Shown: piece after piece, positions 8,240 to 18,445 of the stretch
How the letters are laid out: every line of letters starts with the position of its first letter
Position numbering within the stretch: the stretch's first letter is position 1
Source: Burkholderia sp. 9120
Lineage (GTDB): Bacteria > Pseudomonadota > Gammaproteobacteria > Burkholderiales > Burkholderiaceae
NCBI RefSeq assembly: GCF_000745015.1
Contig: NZ_JQNA01000001.1
Location: 1,798,001-1,862,000 of the forward strand
Direction of reading: 5' to 3'
DNA length: 64,000 bases
The notes under the pieces: model-generated
Databases searched by the model: none
The model's input: only the letters and a program-made list of their open reading frames with translations
What the model was told of the DNA's origin: nothing
Translations under genes and position numbers: made by a program

Positions 8240-8995
8240 ATGCTGGATCGTGAAGGCTTTCGCCCGAACGTCGGCATCATCCTCTTGAACGCGCACAACG
8301 AGGTGTTTTGGGGCAAACGGCTCCGTGAACATTCCTGGCAGTTTCCGCAAGGGGGCATCAAGTACGGAGAGACCCCCGTGCAAGCGATGTATCGGGAGTT
8401 ACACGAAGAAACCGGGCTGCTTCCTGAGCACGTCAAGGTGATCGGCCGCACGCGCGACTGGTTGCGTTACGAGGTGCCTGACAAGTTCATCAAGCGCGAA
8501 GTACGCGGTCATTACCGCGGCCAGAAACAAATCTGGTTTTTGCTCCGGATGGTTGGACGCGATTGCGACATCTGCTTGCGCGCCACCGACCACCCTGAGT
8601 TCGATGCGTGGCGCTGGAACGAGTACTGGGTGCCCCTCGACTGTGTGATCGAGTTCAAGCGGGATGTGTATCAGTTGGCGCTGACGGAGCTATCCCGCTT
8701 CATGCGCCGGGCTGTGCCGCGTGCGGAAAAACCTGTCGGGCACCACGTGCCGCGTTATCCCCGGATAGCGTCGTCAATGGAGAGTCCGCCGGATTCCACG
8801 ATAATGACGGTGACCTCCGTGACCACGGTGACATCTGTCAGCATCGAAACATCGGTTCACACCACGATCGCGTCCGATTGCGGTTCGGGTTCCGGATCGG
8901 AGCCCGAGTTGGGCGCCGCGCCGGAGCATGAGGACGAGGGCGAATCCGCTCGCGAAACCGCCGGCTCGCTATTCCGCCCGGGCGCGCGCAATTAA
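8240..8995 (+). CDS. rppH: RNA pyrophosphohydrolase RppH with a long C-terminal tail
   Basis: A 251-residue Nudix hydrolase that converts the 5' triphosphate of mRNAs to a monophosphate, starting RNase E-dependent decay. The start [21 protein letters not shown] is diagnostic of RppH, and the Nudix box begins [20 protein letters not shown] (about residues 38-57). The catalytic domain ends near residue 160. The remaining roughly 85 residues form a Ser/Thr/Val-rich then Ser/Gly/Glu-rich low-complexity tail (about 178-251), while E. coli RppH is only 176 residues. Some Burkholderia RppH proteins are longer than E. coli's, but this tail is of unknown function. The ATG at 8240 was chosen because the upstream in-frame extension is not RppH-like. 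Confidence 0.93.
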   Translation: MLDREGFRPNVGIILLNAHNEVFWGKRLREHSWQFPQGGIKYGETPVQAMYRELHEETGLLPEHVKVIGRTRDWLRYEVPDKFIKREVRGHYRGQKQIWFLLRMVGRDCDICLRATDHPEFDAWRWNEYWVPLDCVIEFKRDVYQLALTELSRFMRRAVPRAEKPVGHHVPRYPRIASSMESPPDSTIMTVTSVTTVTSVSIETSVHTTIASDCGSGSGSEPELGAAPEHEDEGESARETAGSLFRPGARN

Positions 8996-9025
8996 CAACG
9001 CTGTGCGGCTGTCCTGGCCGCCTCA

Positions 9026-9054
9026 ACCGGCGCGGCTCACTGAGCCGCGCCGGT
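9026..9054 (+). terminator. Strong inverted repeat between rppH and the CNP1-family gene
   Basis: Two perfect 14-base arms (accggcgcggctca and its complement) flank one C and are followed by GTTT. The hairpin is very stable but lacks a full T-run; it may be a weak terminator, an mRNA 3' end stabiliser or an attenuator ahead of the next gene, whose ribosome-binding site begins a few bases later. Confidence 0.5.
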
Positions 9055-9071
9055 GTTTCGAGGAAATCATA

Positions 9072-9629
9072 TTGAAAGCACTTGCTCTCGTCGTGGCGTG
9101 CGTCGCCACCGGCGCCCTGCTGGCTGGTTGCTCGAGCGCCGGCAAACCCACGAATAAAGACGACAGCGCGTTCGTCTACCTGCTGGACCGCCAGGGTAGC
9201 TGGGTCGAAAACAAGGTGGACACGTTGCCGCCGCTGCCGCAAGACGCGAATCTGCTGCCGTTCGCAGTTTCGGGCAATACCCCGCTGCAGTTCGCGGTCG
9301 ACAAGAATTCGCTCACTGTCGGTACCGACGGTGTGGTTCGCCTTACCGTCGTCGTGACGAGCCCGAGCGGCGCACGTAATGTGATCTATGAAGGCATTCG
9401 CTGCGACACGTACGAATGGCGCCAGTACGCAGGCCTGAATGCGGATCATGACGGTTGGGACACCACGGTCGCGAACAATTTCACGCGTATTGAAGATGGT
9501 GCGCTGAACGCGTATCAGTCGGCGCTGTATCAGGATTATCTGTGCGCGAGCAAGATGCCTACGGGCAACGCTCAGCGGATTCTTGAGAATATCCGCTACA
9601 AGCGCACTGCGGCCTCGTTGATCCGTTAA
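9072..9629 (+). CDS. CNP1-like family lipoprotein
   Basis: A 185-residue predicted lipoprotein of unknown function. It begins at a TTG codon with GAGGAA about 7 bases upstream; translated as MKALALVVACVATGALLAGCSS it gives a signal peptide with a clear lipobox (LLAGC), which is why I prefer it over longer frames starting inside rppH. The mature part contains VYLLDRQGSWVENKVDTLPPLP and GIRCDTYEWRQYA, features I associate with the CNP1-like family (PF08750) known from Neisseria and Burkholderia. It is probably an envelope lipoprotein. It is convergent with proB and shares a bidirectional terminator. Confidence 0.83.
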   Translation: MKALALVVACVATGALLAGCSSAGKPTNKDDSAFVYLLDRQGSWVENKVDTLPPLPQDANLLPFAVSGNTPLQFAVDKNSLTVGTDGVVRLTVVVTSPSGARNVIYEGIRCDTYEWRQYAGLNADHDGWDTTVANNFTRIEDGALNAYQSALYQDYLCASKMPTGNAQRILENIRYKRTAASLIR

Positions 9630-9682
9630 GGGTGAGTTGTTCCTGAGCAAGTTGTTCGAAGTCGCAACGGGTCGTGGATGTG

Positions 9683-9720
9683 AAAAAAGCCGTTTCAGCT
9701 TGTGCTGAAACGGCTTTTTT
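9683..9720. terminator. Bidirectional Rho-independent terminator
   Basis: Near-perfect hairpin: aaaaaagccgtttcagc, loop TTGT, and its complement ending in TTTTTT. It serves the CNP1-family gene on the plus strand and proB on the minus strand. Confidence 0.92.
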
Positions 9721-9769
9721 GTGTGCGCTGTGCGGCTGGCTCCGGATCTGCTGCGAACCGGCGCTAGGC

Positions 9770-10888
9770 TCAGACCAGGACCAGATTGTCGCGATGAATC
9801 AGCTCGGGCTCGAGCATGTAGCCGAGCACGGATTCGATCTCGCCACTCGGGCGACGCTGAATCAGCTTGGTTTCCGCGCTGCTGTAGTTCGTCAAACCAC
9901 GCGCCACTTCTCGCCCCGCAGCGCTCAGGCAAGCAATCACCTCGCCGCGCGCGAACGCGCCCTGCACACCGACGATGCCGATCGGCAGCAAGCTCTTGCC
10001 ACCTTCGGTCAGCTTTTCGACCGCGCCGTCGTCGATTACGACATGGCCGCGCACTTGCAGGTGGTCCGCCATCCATTGCTTGCGGGCCGCCATGCGCGCC
10101 GTGCGTGCGATCAACTGCGTGCCGATCGCTTCGCCCGACGCCAGCCGCGACAGCACGTCCGCCTCGCGCCCGCTCGCGATCACCGTATTGGCGCCGCTGT
10201 GAGCCGCGCGCTTGGCGGCGAGAATCTTGGTCAGCATGCCGCCGCGCCCCAGGCTGGAGCCGGCGCCGCCAGCCATCGCCTCAAGTTCCAGCGCACCGGC
10301 ATCGGCCTGCTGCACGAGCGTGGCGTTCGGATCCTTGCGCGGGTCTGCGGTGAAGAGCCCTTGCTGATCGGTGAGAATGATGAGCGCGTCGCCCTCGATC
10401 AGATTCGCGACCAAGGCACCGAGCGTGTCGTTGTCGCCGAACTTGATTTCGTCGGTGACGACCGTGTCGTTCTCGTTGATGATCGGCACCACGCCAAGAC
10501 GCAACAGCGTCAACAACGTGGAACGCGCGTTCAGATAGCGCTCGCGATCGGCCAGGTCGGCGTGTGTCAGCAGAATCTGCGCGGTCTGGATCGAATGCTC
10601 GGCAAAGCGGCTTTCGTAGACCTGCGCGAGCCCCATCTGACCGACGGCCGCGGCCGCCTGCAATTCGTCGATTTCGCGCGGACGTTTGGTCCAGCCGAGC
10701 CGCTGCATACCTTCGGCAATCGCGCCGGAACTAACCAGCACGACCTCTTTGCCTTGCGCGCGCAGAGCCGCGATTTGCGCCGCCCAGCGGCCGATCGCCG
10801 CATGGTCGAGGCCGCGCCCGTCATTCGTGACGAGGCTCGAACCAACTTTCACTACCAATCGCCGTGAATCTGCGATGACGGAACGCAT
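9770..10888 (-). CDS. proB: Glutamate 5-kinase
   Basis: This 372-residue enzyme phosphorylates glutamate as the first step of proline synthesis and is feedback-inhibited by proline. The amino-acid kinase domain begins [20 protein letters not shown] and includes [35 protein letters not shown] and [16 protein letters not shown]-terminal PUA domain (about 275-372) begins near [14 protein letters not shown] chose the ATG at 10886-10888; a longer frame to 10921 adds 11 residues without similarity. It lies 72 bases downstream of obgE, completing the rplU-rpmA-obgE-proB order common in beta-proteobacteria. Confidence 0.97.
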   Translation of the reverse strand: MRSVIADSRRLVVKVGSSLVTNDGRGLDHAAIGRWAAQIAALRAQGKEVVLVSSGAIAEGMQRLGWTKRPREIDELQAAAAVGQMGLAQVYESRFAEHSIQTAQILLTHADLADRERYLNARSTLLTLLRLGVVPIINENDTVVTDEIKFGDNDTLGALVANLIEGDALIILTDQQGLFTADPRKDPNATLVQQADAGALELEAMAGGAGSSLGRGGMLTKILAAKRAAHSGANTVIASGREADVLSRLASGEAIGTQLIARTARMAARKQWMADHLQVRGHVVIDDGAVEKLTEGGKSLLPIGIVGVQGAFARGEVIACLSAAGREVARGLTNYSSAETKLIQRRPSGEIESVLGYMLEPELIHRDNLVLV

Positions 10889-10960
10889 TGTGCGCAGTCT
10901 CCAAATTGACGCGTGATGCAAGCCGGCAGCCCATCCAGGCGCGCCGGCGCTCGTGCTTTC

Positions 10961-12121
<1,161 letters not shown>

Positions 12122-12261
12122 CTAGATTTAATGCTACTGGATGTACTCGATGCTGCTATTTTGCCGCGCCAGCCGGGTGCCGATCAATCGGCCGAACGGC
12201 ATAGGACTGACGGCATGAGCGGCGCGTTCACGCCCATTCGTCCGGCAAAAGCCGCCGGAAT

Positions 12262-12294
12262 AAAAAAAGCCCCGCTAACTTCGCGGGGCCTTTT
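12262..12294 (-). terminator. Rho-independent terminator of rplU-rpmA
   Basis: On the minus strand a ggccccgc/gcggggct hairpin is followed by seven T (complement of 12262-12268). It lies about 31 bases after the rpmA stop codon. Confidence 0.88.
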
Positions 12295-12324
12295 ACCGGT
12301 CCTGAAGCCCGTGCCTGAGTAAGC

Positions 12325-12588
12325 TCAGACTGCTGCCGGGACGACGTTGACCATGTGCTTCTTCGCTGCGCCTTTCGTCGAAAAATTGACGTGGCCGTCC
12401 GTCAGCGCGAACAAGGTGTGATCCTTGCCGATACCGACGTTTTCGCCCGGGTGCATGCGCGTACCACGTTGACGAACAATGATGCCGCCAGCGTTGATAG
12501 CCTGACCGCCGTAAACCTTCACGCCGAGGCGCTTCGATTCGGAGTCGCGGCCGTTGCGGGATGATCCGCCTGCCTTTTTGTGTGCCAT
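12325..12588 (-). CDS. rpmA: 50S ribosomal protein L27
   Basis: The 87-residue L27 begins [20 protein letters not shown], the conserved flexible N-terminus that reaches toward the peptidyl-transferase centre, and continues with [15 protein letters not shown]. Length is normal. It follows rplU by 25 bases and forms the usual two-gene operon with it, ending at a strong terminator. Confidence 0.98.
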   Translation of the reverse strand: MAHKKAGGSSRNGRDSESKRLGVKVYGGQAINAGGIIVRQRGTRMHPGENVGIGKDHTLFALTDGHVNFSTKGAAKKHMVNVVPAAV

Positions 12589-12613
12589 TTGATTTGCTCC
12601 TTAACCGTTGCGC

Positions 12614-12925
12614 TTACGCGTTGATCGCGTCGATGCGCAGTTCGGTATAGTTCTGGCGGTGGCCGCCATGCTTCTGGTAGTGCTTCCGGCGACGCATCTT
12701 GAAGATGGTCACTTTCTTGTGACGACCTTGCGACACGACGGTAGCCTTGACGGAAGCCCCACTGACCAGCGGCGTACCGAACTTAATCGATTCGCCTTCG
12801 CCCACTGCGAGAACCTGGTCGAGCGTGATTTCAGCGTCAATGTCTGCCGGTATCTGTTCTACTTTAAGTTTTTCGCCGACGGCAACTTTATACTGCTTGC
12901 CACCGGTTTTTATGACCGCGTACAT
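12614..12925 (-). CDS. rplU: 50S ribosomal protein L21
   Basis: The 103-residue L21 begins [20 protein letters not shown] and has the family's C-terminal [23 protein letters not shown], which binds 23S rRNA. The ATG at 12923-12925 was selected on homology; the open frame extends 30 residues upstream to 13015 but reads through the promoter. It is the first gene of rplU-rpmA and is preceded by a near-consensus promoter. Confidence 0.98.
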   Translation of the reverse strand: MYAVIKTGGKQYKVAVGEKLKVEQIPADIDAEITLDQVLAVGEGESIKFGTPLVSGASVKATVVSQGRHKKVTIFKMRRRKHYQKHGGHRQNYTELRIDAINA

Positions 12926-12979
12926 TGAGAACCTCACTCTGTGTTCATTTTTTCCACGCACCGCGCGCGGAAACCCGTG

Positions 12980-13008
12980 ATTATACATAGAGTTAGCTAC
13001 GCGGTCAA
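12980..13008 (-). promoter_or_regulatory. Promoter of rplU-rpmA
   Basis: On the minus strand TTGACC (complement of 13003-13008), a 17-base spacer and a perfect TATAAT (complement of 12980-12985) form a near-consensus sigma-70 promoter, fitting a highly expressed ribosomal operon. The leader would be about 48 bases. Confidence 0.85.
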
Positions 13009-13130
13009 AACTCATTGAGAGATACCGTGCAAGGTGCGCAGCGCCTCGCGGCCGCGCCCCAGCGCACGGCCCCGTCGCTGCCGAACGCGCCGCACGGCAG
13101 CCCGCGACACGGAACTGCCGCGATTCGCCT

Positions 13131-13136
13131 TATAAT
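13131..13136 (+). promoter_or_regulatory. -10 element ahead of ispB
   Basis: A perfect TATAAT lies 26 bases before the ispB ATG. The -35 region is poorly conserved. Confidence 0.4.
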
Positions 13137-13162
13137 TCGCGGCACTACCCAATTCAGCCATC

Positions 13163-14155
13163 ATGTCGTCGACTGCCACCCCCTCCTCCAACGCCGCCAG
13201 CCTGCTCGCTCCGATCGCCGAAGACATGCAGCAGGTCAATCGCGTCATCAGGCACCGTCTAGCGTCGGACGTGATGCTGATCAATCAGATCTCCGAGTAC
13301 ATCATTAGTGCCGGCGGCAAGCGGCTGCGGCCCGCGCTGCTTTTGCTGGTGGCCGGTGCGCTGGGTGAAACCACGGGGCACCGGCATGAACTGGCGGCGG
13401 TCGTCGAGTTCATCCACACCGCCACGCTGCTGCACGATGACGTTGTAGACGAATCCGATCTGCGGCGCGGTCGCCAGACTGCCAACGCGCTGTTCGGCAA
13501 CGCCGCGAGCGTGCTGGTCGGCGATTTCCTCTACTCGCGCTCGTTCCAGATGATGGTTGGCGTCGGCAAGATGCGGGTCATGGAGATTCTGTCGGAGGCG
13601 ACCAACATCATCTCCGAAGGCGAAGTGCTGCAGTTGCTGAACATGCATGATGCGGACGTGGACGAAGCCCGCTACATGCAGGTGATCCGCTACAAAACGG
13701 CCAAGCTGTTCGAGGCGGCCGCCCAGCTCGGCGCCGTGCTCGCCGGCTCAGACGCGAAAACTGAAGCCGCCGCTGCGGAGTTCGGCCGGCGCATCGGCAC
13801 CGCGTTCCAGATCATGGACGACTGGCTCGACTACACAGGCACGGCCGAATCAATGGGCAAGAATGCCGGCGACGATCTGCGCGAGGGCAAACCGACCCTC
13901 CCGCTGATCTATCTGATCGAACGCGGCACGCCAGAACAATCTGCGCTCGCCCGGGAAGCGATCGAGCAAGGCGGCACCGCCCGGTTCGACACGATTTTCG
14001 AAGCCATCACGCGCTCCGGCGCGCTGGACCACACGCTGGACTGTGCGAAGCAGGAAGCTCAGGCCGCCGCAGCAGCAATTTCTTCATTTCCCGATTCCAT
14101 TTTCAAAGATAGCCTGCTAGAATTATGTTCTTACTCGACGGCAAGACAGTCTTGA
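13163..14155 (+). CDS. ispB: Octaprenyl diphosphate synthase
   Basis: A 330-residue trans-prenyltransferase that extends farnesyl diphosphate with isopentenyl diphosphate to make the ubiquinone side chain. The two Asp-rich metal sites are LLHDDVVDESDLRRG (first, about 89-103) and QIMDDWLDYTG (second, about 217-227), with GGKRLRPALLLL near the N-terminus. Chain length (C40) is assumed from the usual beta-proteobacterial enzyme. It is divergent from rplU-rpmA, as in many proteobacteria, and a tRNA-Pro gene follows 39 bases after its stop. Confidence 0.95.
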   Translation: MSSTATPSSNAASLLAPIAEDMQQVNRVIRHRLASDVMLINQISEYIISAGGKRLRPALLLLVAGALGETTGHRHELAAVVEFIHTATLLHDDVVDESDLRRGRQTANALFGNAASVLVGDFLYSRSFQMMVGVGKMRVMEILSEATNIISEGEVLQLLNMHDADVDEARYMQVIRYKTAKLFEAAAQLGAVLAGSDAKTEAAAAEFGRRIGTAFQIMDDWLDYTGTAESMGKNAGDDLREGKPTLPLIYLIERGTPEQSALAREAIEQGGTARFDTIFEAITRSGALDHTLDCAKQEAQAAAAAISSFPDSIFKDSLLELCSYSTARQS

Positions 14156-14194
14156 ACGAGACTGAAACACCATAAGAGTCCAGCAGTACAAAAT

Positions 14195-14271
14195 CGGGGT
14201 GTAGCTTAGCCTGGTAGAGCGCTACGTTCGGGACGTAGAGGCCGGAGGTTCGAATCCTCTCACCCCGACCA
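14195..14271 (+). tRNA. tRNA-Pro (anticodon CGG)
   Basis: A complete 77-base cloverleaf with encoded CCA. Acceptor arms CGGGGTG (14195-14201) and CACCCCG (14261-14267) pair fully; the anticodon stem CTACG/CGTAG encloses the loop TTCGGGA with anticodon CGG at 14229-14231; the T arm contains GGTTCGAATCC. It decodes CCG proline codons. A terminator hairpin follows 26 bases downstream. Confidence 0.97.
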
Positions 14272-15028
14272 GATTTGCCTTGATGTTGAAGGCTCGAAAA
14301 ACCGCCCAGCTTGCTCGGCGGTTTTTTGTTTTGGGTCGGCGGTTTGTCGAATCGTCCAGTGGACGCTGTTTGAACCGCTCCACCAACATCGCCGGCAGCG
14401 CCCCCGTTGCAATGTAGGCGCGCCGCACTCGATCGGCATCCGCCAGACACCGGCGGATCTCGCTATCCCGCACGCGACGATGCGTCGCGCACTCTGCCGC
14501 CGGGTCACTCACAACGTCCACCAGAATCAGTCGTGGCAGCCGGCTTCGGTGCCGTGCTGCGCCGCACGCGAAATAACGGCGCGCGTCTCTGCAATAAGCA
14601 AACGCAATCCGATCAATATCAGTGCCGCGTGATTGTTAATCTCGGCCGCGCGCTCTCGCCTCATCTTAATAATAGGAATAAATTCAAGTCATTAAAAGAT
14701 AGACGAACAAGCTTGCGCGATGAATAAACCTGGAATAATATTGACTCGAACCAAACGCTTGCCCGATATATTTCGGCATGCCAATCAAACCCAACTAACA
14801 GCTAGTCACGAAGGGCCCGCACCGTCGTTGGTTCGGCACGCCCGTAGCGCCTGGCTTTTGGCAATCCGTGAGCGGAGTTTGGTTGAGTCAACCCACGTTA
14901 ATACCAGGAGACTCAGGCCGTCCGAAAAAATCACCTGATTATCCGAGAAATTCTTATTAGCAGTCGCGCGAATTAAGACTCGCGCTCAATTGGTTTCACT
15001 GGAACAAAATCCGCCTGTTATTTAGTCA
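14272..15028. other. Gene-poor, partly AT-rich region between tRNA-Pro and the T6SS
   Basis: After the tRNA terminator there is a GC-rich part (to about 14590) whose minus-strand frame (14222-14521) reads as a possible remnant of an unrecognised protein but ends in the antisense of the tRNA. From about 14600 to 15028 the sequence is notably richer in A and T than the rest of the window, with one 72-codon frame at 14720-14938 (MNKPGIILTRTKRLP) that I do not recognise. The T6SS promoter should lie here; I see no convincing sigma-54 -24/-12 pair. Confidence 0.5.
14297..14329 (+). terminator. Terminator of ispB/tRNA-Pro
   Basis: aaaaaccgcc, a loop, then ggcggttttttg: a GC-rich stem followed by six T, directly after the tRNA gene. 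Confidence 0.85.
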
Positions 15029-16216
15029 ATGCATTCCATCAACTTCGCTCCCGTCTATCCGGTTAGCCCCATCAGTTTCGAGCACCCTTGTGGCGCCGAT
15101 CTGGAATATGACGCTGAATTCATCGCGTTGCAGCAAGTCGCAACCGGCCGTCGCGAACAACAATTCGGCGACACGCTGATTCCAGCCGTCGCACCGGACT
15201 GGCGGCAAGTGGCGGCGTTGGCGATCGCGTTGCTCGACAGATCGATCGACTTGCGCCTCTTCGCACTGTTGACGCTAGCCTGGACCGCCATTGACGGTCT
15301 GGAAGGCTACGCGAAGGGCATCTCGCTCGCCGCAGACGCGCTCGATCAATTCTGGGAGCCCATTCATCCTCAGCTCCAGGCAGCCGGAGAATTCGATCCA
15401 CTTCCGCGGCTCAACGCATTAGCCGCGTTCACGGATCGCGAGGCCCTCGGACACGCGGTCCGCAGCGCCACGTTGCTGCACTGGCGGCTGGGCCCGCTGT
15501 CGCTGCGGGACGCGGCGGCCATTCTCGAAGGAAGACCGGCTTCAGCCGCGAATATGGGTTCGTCGTCGAACGCCGACCTGCAAGCGGAGTTGCGCTCGGT
15601 GCTACACGGCGCCCCCGAAGAACTCGCCATTGCGCGGCAAGTGCTCCACGCCATTGAACGCATCTCAGCGCACATCTCGATGAATCTGGACTACGCGTGG
15701 GGGTCGGATTCAAGCGCTGTCGAACATCCACTGACCGTGGTTTTGCAGGCAGCGCAGAAACCCGGGAGCGCGAACCTGTCGTCGATCACCGATCATCCCG
15801 AGTTCCAACGCGGGCCGAATACCCGAACCGAACACGGTGAAGAGACGCACTGGCGCCGGGAGTCTGTCCAGGAAGAACGGTTCACCCAGCCGTCCGTTAA
15901 AACCGGGCAGGTTCAGCAATTCGATCCGGCGTCGGCATCGCTATCAGCGCGGCCCGTTGCCGGCGTCCTCGGACCGCCCAGCAGCCCCATCGCGCTCGGT
16001 TCACGCCAGGACGCCATGCTCGCGCTCGAAAGCGTATGCCGTTATCTGGAGCGCACGGAGCCGGGCCATCCCGCGCCTCTGCTGGTACGTCGCGCACAGC
16101 GGCTGATGCACATGAACTTCCGCGAAATCGTGCGCGACATGCTGCCCGGCGCATTGCCGCAAATCGAGGCCCTCGCGGGCGAGCCCCAGCAACCAGCGGC
16201 TAGTTCCGGCAACTGA
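15029..16216 (+). CDS. tssA: Type VI secretion system protein TssA
   Basis: A 395-residue TssA (ImpA family). TssA binds the baseplate and organises priming and elongation of the tail tube and sheath. The N-terminal ImpA_N domain is recognisable in PVSPISFEHPCGADLEYDAEFIALQQVATGR (split here over the first 45 residues) and in the WRQVAALAIALLDRSIDLR helix. The C-terminal part (about 320-395, including LESVCRYLERTEPGHPAPLL) resembles the short-TssA end seen in Burkholderia clusters. The ATG at 15029 lacks an obvious ribosome-binding site but gives the usual N-terminus. It is the first gene of the T6SS operon, followed 51 bases later by tssB. Confidence 0.9.
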   Translation: MHSINFAPVYPVSPISFEHPCGADLEYDAEFIALQQVATGRREQQFGDTLIPAVAPDWRQVAALAIALLDRSIDLRLFALLTLAWTAIDGLEGYAKGISLAADALDQFWEPIHPQLQAAGEFDPLPRLNALAAFTDREALGHAVRSATLLHWRLGPLSLRDAAAILEGRPASAANMGSSSNADLQAELRSVLHGAPEELAIARQVLHAIERISAHISMNLDYAWGSDSSAVEHPLTVVLQAAQKPGSANLSSITDHPEFQRGPNTRTEHGEETHWRRESVQEERFTQPSVKTGQVQQFDPASASLSARPVAGVLGPPSSPIALGSRQDAMLALESVCRYLERTEPGHPAPLLVRRAQRLMHMNFREIVRDMLPGALPQIEALAGEPQQPAASSGN

Positions 16217-16267
16217 TCCAACCCACGAGCTGCGAGCAGCCGAAACCCATAGGGAGCGCAAGTCAAC

Positions 16268-16804
16268 ATGATCCATTCGAACGCATCGAAAGCAAAAGCA
16301 ACCGGGCAGAAATTCATCGCGCGAAATCGGGCGCCGCGCGTGCAGATCGAATACGACGTCGAGGTGTACGGCAGCGAGCGCAAAGTGGAAATCCCATTCG
16401 TGATGGGTGTCATCGCCGATCTTGCCGGCAAATCCGCCCGCCCTCTACCTGGTTTCGAGGTGCGCAAATTCATGGAAATCGACGTCGACAATTTCGACGA
16501 ACGGCTCAAGTCGGTCCAGCCTCGGGTGGCGCTTCAAGTGTCGAACGACATTGCCGGCCAAGGCATGCTCGCCGCCGAGCTCACCTTCGAATGCATGGCA
16601 GATTTCTCGCCCGCCAGGATCGCGCACCAGGTGCCCGCGCTCGACCAGTTGCTGCAGGCGCGCTCGCAATTGTCGAACCTGCTGTCTTATATGGACGGCA
16701 AAAGCGGCGCGGAAGCCTTGCTCACCGAGGCATTGAAGAACCCAGCGTTGCTGAAAGCGCTTGCCGGTACATCGGTCCCTCTCGAAACAAAAAATGCGAC
16801 CTAG
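16268..16804 (+). CDS. tssB: Type VI secretion system contractile sheath small subunit TssB
   Basis: A 178-residue TssB (VipA/ImpB family), which pairs with TssC to form the contractile sheath around the Hcp tube. Typical segments are QIEYDVEVYGSERKVEIPFV, FMEIDVDNFDERL and FECMADFSPARIAHQVPALDQLL. GGGAGC-like sequence lies before the ATG. Length is normal. It is followed 82 bases later by tssC in the invariant tssB-tssC order. Confidence 0.95.
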   Translation: MIHSNASKAKATGQKFIARNRAPRVQIEYDVEVYGSERKVEIPFVMGVIADLAGKSARPLPGFEVRKFMEIDVDNFDERLKSVQPRVALQVSNDIAGQGMLAAELTFECMADFSPARIAHQVPALDQLLQARSQLSNLLSYMDGKSGAEALLTEALKNPALLKALAGTSVPLETKNAT

Positions 16805-16886
16805 ACACCGCCATTGAGACCGCTGACAAAGATAGGCACGACCACCGTGCATGACATCGACTCAAGGATCGCTTTCGGAGATCACC

Positions 16887-18401
16887 ATGACTCTCGCACA
16901 GTCCATCACCCAGCAATCAGCCAGCCCGACGTTCACGGCTGAACATTTTTCAGCCGCACTGATGCGGGAATTCAATCCGCGCACCGAGCAAACGCAGCAG
17001 GCCATTGACGGCGCGGTCAGAACGCTCGCTTTGCAGGCGCTGGAAAACGCGGTCGTTATGTCGGACGACGCGTATCAGACGATCCAGACGGTGATTGCCG
17101 AAATCGATCGCAAGCTGTCACAGCAGATCAACTCGATCATTCATCACCCCGATTTCCAGCAGTTGGAATCGGCGTGGCGCGGACTGCACTATCTGGTCAA
17201 CCACAGCGAAACGGACGAATTGCTGAAGATCCGCTGCATGCCGATCAGCAAGACGGAACTGAGCCGTATGCTGAAACGGCACAAGGGCGTCGCGTGGGAT
17301 CAGAGTCCACTGTTCAAGAAGGTCTACGAGGAAGAATACGGCCAGTTCGGCGGCGAACCGCTCGGCTGCCTGGTCGGTGACTACTACTTCGACCACAGCC
17401 CGCCTGATGTCGAAACCCTCGGCGAAATTGCCAGGATCGCCGCCGCCGCGCACTGCCCGTTCATTACCGGCGCCTCGCCCGCGGTCATGCAAATGGCGTC
17501 GTGGCAGGAGTTGTCGAATCCGCGCGACCTCAGCAAGATTTTTCAGAACAGCGAATACGCCGCGTGGCGCCATTTGCGTGAGTCGGACGACTCGCGCTAT
17601 CTCGGCCTGACCATGCCGCGTTTTCTCGCGCGCCTGCCGTATGGCGCACGCGAGAATCCTGTCGATGCTTTCGATTTCGAGGAAGACACGGAAGGCGCCA
17701 ATCACGAGCGCTACACGTGGATCAACTCCGCGTACGCGATGGCGTTCAACGTCAATCGCTCGTTCAAGTATTACGGCTGGTGCACGTCGATTCGCGGCGT
17801 CGAATCGGGCGGCACGGTGCAGGATCTGCCCACCCACACATTTCCCACCGACGACGGCGGCGTCGACATCAAGTGTCCGACTGAAATCGCCATTAGCGAT
17901 CGGCGCGAGGCGGAACTCGCTAAAAACGGCTTCATGCCGTTCGTGCATCGCAAGAACTCCAATAGCGCAACGTTCATCGGTGCGCAATCGCTGCAACGGC
18001 CAGCCGAATATCACGACGCCACCGCCACCGACAACGCGCAACTGGCCGCGCGTCTGCCCTATCTGTTCGCGTGCTGCCGCTTTGCTCACTATCTAAAGTG
18101 CATCGTGCGCGACAAGATCGGTTCATTCAGGGAACGCGGCGACATGGAAGCGTGGCTGAACAACTGGATCATGAATTACGTAGACGGCGACCCGGTCAAC
18201 TCGTCGCAGGACACCAAGGCAAGAAAACCACTGGCGGCGGCCCAAATCGTGGTTGAGGACCTGGACGACAACCCCGGCTACTACCGCGCCAAATTTTTCT
18301 TGCGTCCGCACTATCAACTCGAAGGCCTCACCGTGTCATTGCGGCTGGTGTCGAAGTTGCCGGCGCTGAAAGACAGCGCGACATCAGCGCAACGGCTCTA
18401 A
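16887..18401 (+). CDS. tssC: Type VI secretion system contractile sheath large subunit TssC
   Basis: A 504-residue TssC (VipB/EvpB family), the major sheath subunit. Conserved stretches include SIIHHPDFQQLESAWRGLHYL (about 81-100), YEEEYGQFGGEPLG and GDYYFDHSP, and the C-terminal LRPHYQLEGLTVSLRLVSKLP. I placed the start at ATG 16887 (MTLAQSITQQ) because CGGAG lies 6-7 bases upstream; the frame is open back to an ATG at 16851, which would add 12 residues. The next gene, hcp, starts 44 bases after the stop. Confidence 0.95.
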   Translation: MTLAQSITQQSASPTFTAEHFSAALMREFNPRTEQTQQAIDGAVRTLALQALENAVVMSDDAYQTIQTVIAEIDRKLSQQINSIIHHPDFQQLESAWRGLHYLVNHSETDELLKIRCMPISKTELSRMLKRHKGVAWDQSPLFKKVYEEEYGQFGGEPLGCLVGDYYFDHSPPDVETLGEIARIAAAAHCPFITGASPAVMQMASWQELSNPRDLSKIFQNSEYAAWRHLRESDDSRYLGLTMPRFLARLPYGARENPVDAFDFEEDTEGANHERYTWINSAYAMAFNVNRSFKYYGWCTSIRGVESGGTVQDLPTHTFPTDDGGVDIKCPTEIAISDRREAELAKNGFMPFVHRKNSNSATFIGAQSLQRPAEYHDATATDNAQLAARLPYLFACCRFAHYLKCIVRDKIGSFRERGDMEAWLNNWIMNYVDGDPVNSSQDTKARKPLAAAQIVVEDLDDNPGYYRAKFFLRPHYQLEGLTVSLRLVSKLPALKDSATSAQRL

Positions 18402-18445
18402 ACATCAAGTCATCAGTTTCGCTTCATTGAACAGGGAACGGAAAA

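Noticed and set aside
14222..14521. 99-residue minus-strand open frame ending VRGFEPPASTSRT
   Set aside because: The C-terminal part is the antisense of tRNA-Pro, a well-known false gene; the upstream part has no recognisable similarity or ribosome-binding site.
14821..14880. Sigma-54 promoter ahead of the T6SS
   Set aside because: Several GG and GC pairs occur, but none has the required 10-base spacing with TTGC at -12.
14720..14938. 72-residue plus-strand open frame in the AT-rich gap before tssA
   Set aside because: No recognisable domain and no clear ribosome-binding site; kept only as a remark in the gap description.
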